Positions 60,216-64,000 of a DNA stretch of 64,000 bases are shown here, piece after piece; the stretch's first letter is position 1; every line of letters begins with the position of its first letter. The notes beneath the pieces were generated by a model. It did not search any database, was not told the DNA's origin, and saw only the letters and a list, made by a program, of their open reading frames with translations. Both the position numbers and the translations under genes were made by a program. The DNA comes from Sphagnum compactum (taxonomy: Eukaryota; Bryophyta; Sphagnopsida; Sphagnales): positions 22,626,875 to 22,690,874 of the forward strand of contig OZ234495.1 of the NCBI GenBank assembly GCA_965153455.1. Reading direction: 5' to 3'.

Positions 60216-63200
60216 TTAGCGACGACTACCTCCTCGAGGTCGCTGGTTGTAGTCATCACCACGTTCTCGGCCCCCTCGATATGGATCATCACGAGCAGGC
60301 CCCCGGGGGCCTGGATGTCGAGCGAAGGTGAGTCGCAGCGCATAGGAGTCATGATCAGTTTCGTCAAATTTATATCCTGTAAGAATAAATGTTGGATTTG
60401 TCAACATGTTCACCCAGCCTGAGAGATCTCATCTATTGCAATATATGACATCTGGGAAACACTGGTACCTGCATCCAGAGCAGATTACAGAACTCCTAGT
60501 CTACTAATATGGCACACATGATAGCAGACACAACTGACCTAAAAAAACCATGGGCCAGCATTTGTCTCATCTAAGTCAAGTTTTCTGCAAGCTTTCAAGC
60601 ACCTAATGGTTCTGAAACAGACCTTGCAATGCCTCCAAGGCTGTAGCTGCACATCTGGCATCTGCAAACTCCACAAAGCAAAGTACCACCTTGCCACCAT
60701 CTACCTGCAAATTCCACCAGAAATCATCAAAAAACCAAATAGATAAGCCAATGGAGGAATCCCTCAGGGTATCTTCTTATGTGCACAAAAGGGCTGCTTG
60801 TGTTTAATCTGTCCACATAATGATGAGGCAAATTTGATCCTGCTATGCTGAATAGATGGCAAAAGGGTCAAGCAAGCAAATTCTAATGGAGCACATCCAC
60901 TATCTCCAGTAAAATTGAGAGCCTCAAGGCCTGTCCCCACGCTGTTGCTTATCATCATCTTGTCAACATAGTCTCTTGCCTTCCACAGCCCTTACTGAAC
61001 ACAATATGAAGACAACGTAAGGCAAATGTCCTTGATAACACTTACTCGTTTCGCATCTTTGTGAACCAGACGTACTTCTTTGAAACCAATGAATGGGCGG
61101 AAAATATCTGGAACGTGTCATTTCAGGAATGAACAACTGTGTCAAGCAATTAGCCCAGGTTGGTAGACACTCTTTGAAGACAACACACGAGAGTACAACA
61201 GAATGCTCTGAATTTTCAAGAGGATCTTCCCTTATGCAATGCCTTGCAAACAGTGCTTTTATTTGAGACTAAGGAGCACAAGTGCTCAATGATCTTGCAG
61301 TCAAAGTTACTCTAAATGTGGCAACATGCTGCTCTTCTGTAGTGTCCCACTCTTGCCAGGTAAAATTTAGAACATTTCTCCTAACAAAATCAAGTTAAAT
61401 ATAACTTCATGAGTATTGAGAACCCCCCATAATTACAATTTCAGTCAACCTGACGACAAATTGAGAGATGAACTGATGCAAGGCTTGATGAGATTTCCAG
61501 ACCAAACAACAAGAGATCGTTACAGCCAACTGCAGGAGGAAGAGAAGAGAAGAGTGAGCCAACTAAAGAGACTGAAGAAAAGTAAAGAGCAGTCTGAAAA
61601 TTAGCAACAGTCTCTCATGTGTTCAGGTGACCATCAACAGCAAAATGTATGGTAGTGACTAACCATCATAACTTTCCTGCTGACTTCCATCAGTTTCCTA
61701 TTCAGGGTGTAGGCCAATGTCAAATATCAAACCACATATTAAGTATCCGTCACTAATCCAGAAGCAACAGGAATACTTAGGTATCATGCTGGCTAGCACA
61801 CAAACATTAAGGCAACAAAACTCCAAAATAAAAACCAAGAAGAGTAGGGAGAACAAAAGGAAAATGGACAACACTCAGAGAAAAGAAAGAAAGAGAAAGA
61901 GCAGAGACAATAGCAACCTGAGAATCAAACAACATTGAGATAACTTAAAACATGTTCTCATGAAGGATACGTGCAGCTTCTCTGCGAGAACAGTCTTGAG
62001 GAAGCCCGTCCACAAAGAGAGTTGATGATGCATCAGGGGGGAGTACATCGACATTTCCACGCAGAGCATCTGCCTCTGCTGCCACACCATTTAAATTGAG
62101 CCCCCCAGCCCTCCCCCCCATTCCACCATCTAGACCCACCATGCGTCCCCCAGGGCCTAGGATGGGAGGTTCATCAGGAAGACCTACCAAGGAGAGGGGG
62201 CCCATATTCCCAACTCCTCCACCGGGCAAGCCCAGGCCTGGACCCATGCCTAGATCATTTCCACCTAGCCCTCCTCCTCCATAGGACATCTGAAATAGAA
62301 AAGAAAACATAAGTGCAAGAAGAACATGATTGCATGCCCTTTGAATTGTCCTTGGCAGAAGATTTGCCACCACATTATCTGAGTTACATACAGCAAGAAA
62401 TCCTCAAATGTCTCTAGGACCAAATGCAAACACATTTTATACCTTCCCTATTCTGCTGTTACAGAATATGGGATGCAGATGATAGTTAGATTATTCCCTT
62501 GACCGGATTCTTGATTATGACAAACTTGCTGACCCACAGCCTTTTTAGATGTCGCTTACTCTCTGGCAGAGACATTATGATTCAGAAAACCACAGTGGAT
62601 GGGCAGGAGTAGTACTCTCACGAGATCTCCACCTCCAGCCAAACCATCCCCATCCCTCCAGCCACCACGGGCTCCCCGGTCATCATAACCTCTGTCTCGA
62701 GCTCCATAACCAATGTCACGGTCTCCTGCTCGAGTAGTACCATAAGTTCCACGTCCTGGTGGTCCATCTTCTGCAAAGATATAGAAACACATGGAAAGAA
62801 AGTAACACAGGATTCAAGGTTTCCTGCCCAGTTACAGTAATCACAAACCCTCCCTATTGCAAAACTCAAAAAATGCTTGGATTTAACACAGCAACAGCAA
62901 CAAAATCAAAAGAAAAACTAGACCAAAAAAAGATATGTCAACACCAAACAGCCAACAGTCTTATTCAACATCATACATATATTTTCCTTGCAACTAAAAA
63001 CTTAACAAGAGAACAGCCATACTCATGCCCTGTTTAAGCAGCTGCATAAACTGCTCTTTGCCAAACACGTTCACTGATGTGCAGAATCGAGAATCGAGAA
63101 CACGCAACACTTAACGGCACAGCATGAATTGCCAAAGCCCAAGCATGAAAGGAAGGCGGTTGCAAACCAGGAGCACGGAAGCGCTAACTGCAGTCGCTGC

Positions 63201-63611
63201 ATCGAGGGAAGTGCAAAATGCAAAGCATAAAGCAAATAAAGGGGAGGAGTTCACAAACTCAAAGAGTGCCAACGGAACCCGCCCCTCAAGACACGAAGGG
63301 AAAAAAAAAAAAAAAACTTCGTGAACAAAGAAACAAGCCCACAAGAACGAGGACTTGGCGACTCTACTCTCTGCAAAATTCATGCAAAAAACCCAGACAC
63401 GCAAACCACGCAATTTCGTTTTCCCGATCAGAAAAGCCAAACCCCAAAACCCAATGCCCCTTACCCCCGAGGGAAAAAAGAAATAGAGCAAGAGAAGAAA
63501 GCACCAAAACGCACCATACTCTCGCCGCGAACGCTTCGTTGGCGTGGATCCAGGGCGCCGAGGATCAGCACCACCACCCGCATAACGCCATGAGCCTCCA
63601 TAGTCCCCCAT
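60216..63611 (-). CDS. Glycine-rich single-RRM RNA-binding protein, six exons
   Basis: Predicted nuclear RNA-binding protein of 289 residues. Exons (minus strand): 63611-63515, 62770-62622, 62289-61971, 61107-61046, 60704-60623 and 60376-60216; total 870 bases with all junctions in frame. Donors are G|GTGCGT, C|GTGAGA, C|GTATCC, A|GTAAGT and G|GTCTGT; all acceptors end in AG. The N-terminal half is Gly/Arg/Asp-rich (MGDYGGSWRY, then RDRGYDDRGARGGWRDGDG), followed by a Gly/Met/Pro-rich stretch and LPPDASSTLFVDGLP. The RRM spans about 172-256: RNP2 LFVDGL (173-178), RNP1 VVLCFVEF (215-222), IFRPFIGFKEVRLV between them. The C-terminus is an RGG-like tail (RGPARDDPYRGGRERG... GGSRR). The LPPDAS...GLP and IFRPF(V/I)G(Y/F)KEVRL motifs are those of the plant RBP1/nuclear-speckle NSR-type family; which member is uncertain. 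The start is the first ATG of the Gly-rich frame; the 5' UTR extends upstream. Confidence 0.85.
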
Positions 63612-64000
63612 CTGTGGAACCACCCCAACCAACCCACTTCCACCACCACCACCACTGCCACCCCCTCCTACTCTAGCAGCCCCTCTCCCGTCCAGCTTTC
63701 CTTTCCACAGGTACCACAAAACCTCACCGCGTCCCTCACAATCCAAAGGCACAACGCACAAGGGAGCATGCAAGCTCACAACACATCAAGCCTGAGAGGA
63801 AGTCCCTGCAGCGTTCCTACGCGTACGCTAAAGAACCCAGAGACCAAAAGAAAAACACCACCGACACCGCCAACAAACACAAAAGAAAAAACCTCGAAAA
63901 ACGGAGGGTGGAGTTTGCCCTCCCCGTAACTGCCCTGATTCTTTTGCAGAATTGGACTTTTGTGCAGCTATTGCAAACTTCTTCTGGTAAGTACCACTGA
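63612..64000 (-). promoter_or_regulatory. 5' leader/promoter side of the RNA-binding protein gene
   Basis: This lies upstream of the minus-strand ATG at 63611. It encodes a CT/GA-rich leader with GGT/GGC-like repeats on the minus strand (63620-63670), typical of a GC-rich plant 5' UTR. The long frame running from 63779 has no stop before the ATG but is low-complexity, and I regard it as leader. The window ends here, so the promoter is incomplete. Confidence 0.35.

Noticed and set aside
62096-62284. Proline-rich plus-strand frame
   Set aside because: Antisense of the Gly-rich exon 3 of the RNA-binding protein, which has consistent splice sites and an RRM.
1-64000. CRISPR arrays, operons, riboswitches, bacterial replicons
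   Set aside because: The genes are eukaryotic with spliceosomal introns. The tandem repeats seen are contiguous minisatellites without unique spacers.

Overview
The window is nuclear DNA of a land plant. The genes carry GT-AG introns, the intergenic DNA is long and AT-rich, and decayed transposons are present. The gene set includes a chloroplast MinD, a plant-type GET2, a Qa-SNARE (syntaxin) and cell-wall glycine-rich proteins. Two features point to a non-vascular plant, most likely a moss: a helical-domain/TKL kinase of the sort found at the N-terminus of moss kinase-NLRs, and an intronless bacterial/fungal-like family-2 glycosyltransferase. This placement is inference from gene families, not a species identification.

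Layout. (1) 0-12.7 kb: two directly repeated glycine-rich protein genes (1415-2360 and 11252-12001, both +), each with a signal-peptide exon, one intron and a Gly/Tyr/Asn repeat exon. They are separated by about 9 kb of AT-rich DNA with a diverged internal repeat and a SINE-like block. (2) 14.7-16.7 kb: a single-exon membrane glycosyltransferase on the minus strand, with a degenerate tandem repeat in its promoter side. (3) 20.8-22.0 kb: intronless plastid-division ATPase MinD (+). (4) 24.0-27 kb: a decayed PIF/Harbinger transposase and an AT-rich element with 15-bp terminal inverted repeats. (5) 28.5-30.2 kb: a two-exon GET2 gene (+) preceded by a minisatellite. (6) 34.5-36.5 kb: a decayed, intron-containing SYP1-type syntaxin pseudogene (+). 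(7) 38.5-39.2 kb: remnant of a Pif1/Helitron-like helicase (-). (8) 39.6-46 kb and 51.3-56 kb: two copies of a duplicated locus encoding AIG1/IAN-like GTPases. The first copy also carries a protein kinase immediately upstream that can be spliced in frame to the GTPase. (9) 60.2-63.6 kb: a six-exon glycine-rich single-RRM RNA-binding protein (-).

The most interesting feature is at 42-46 kb. A helical-domain + TKL kinase exon ends with a stop codon that overlaps a GT donor. Splicing from that donor to the acceptor at 44038-44039 fuses the kinase in frame to a P-loop GTPase with a Cys/His-rich module. The paralogous locus 10 kb downstream has no kinase, lacks that module by an exact in-frame deletion, and ends in a hydrophobic tail. 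This looks like a domain-shuffling locus of possible immune function. The kinase reading frame carries one or two frameshifts, so it may be decaying or mis-assembled.

All gene models come from reading the sequence. Splice sites were chosen by consensus and frame, with no transcript evidence. Long stretches between genes hold nothing I can name.
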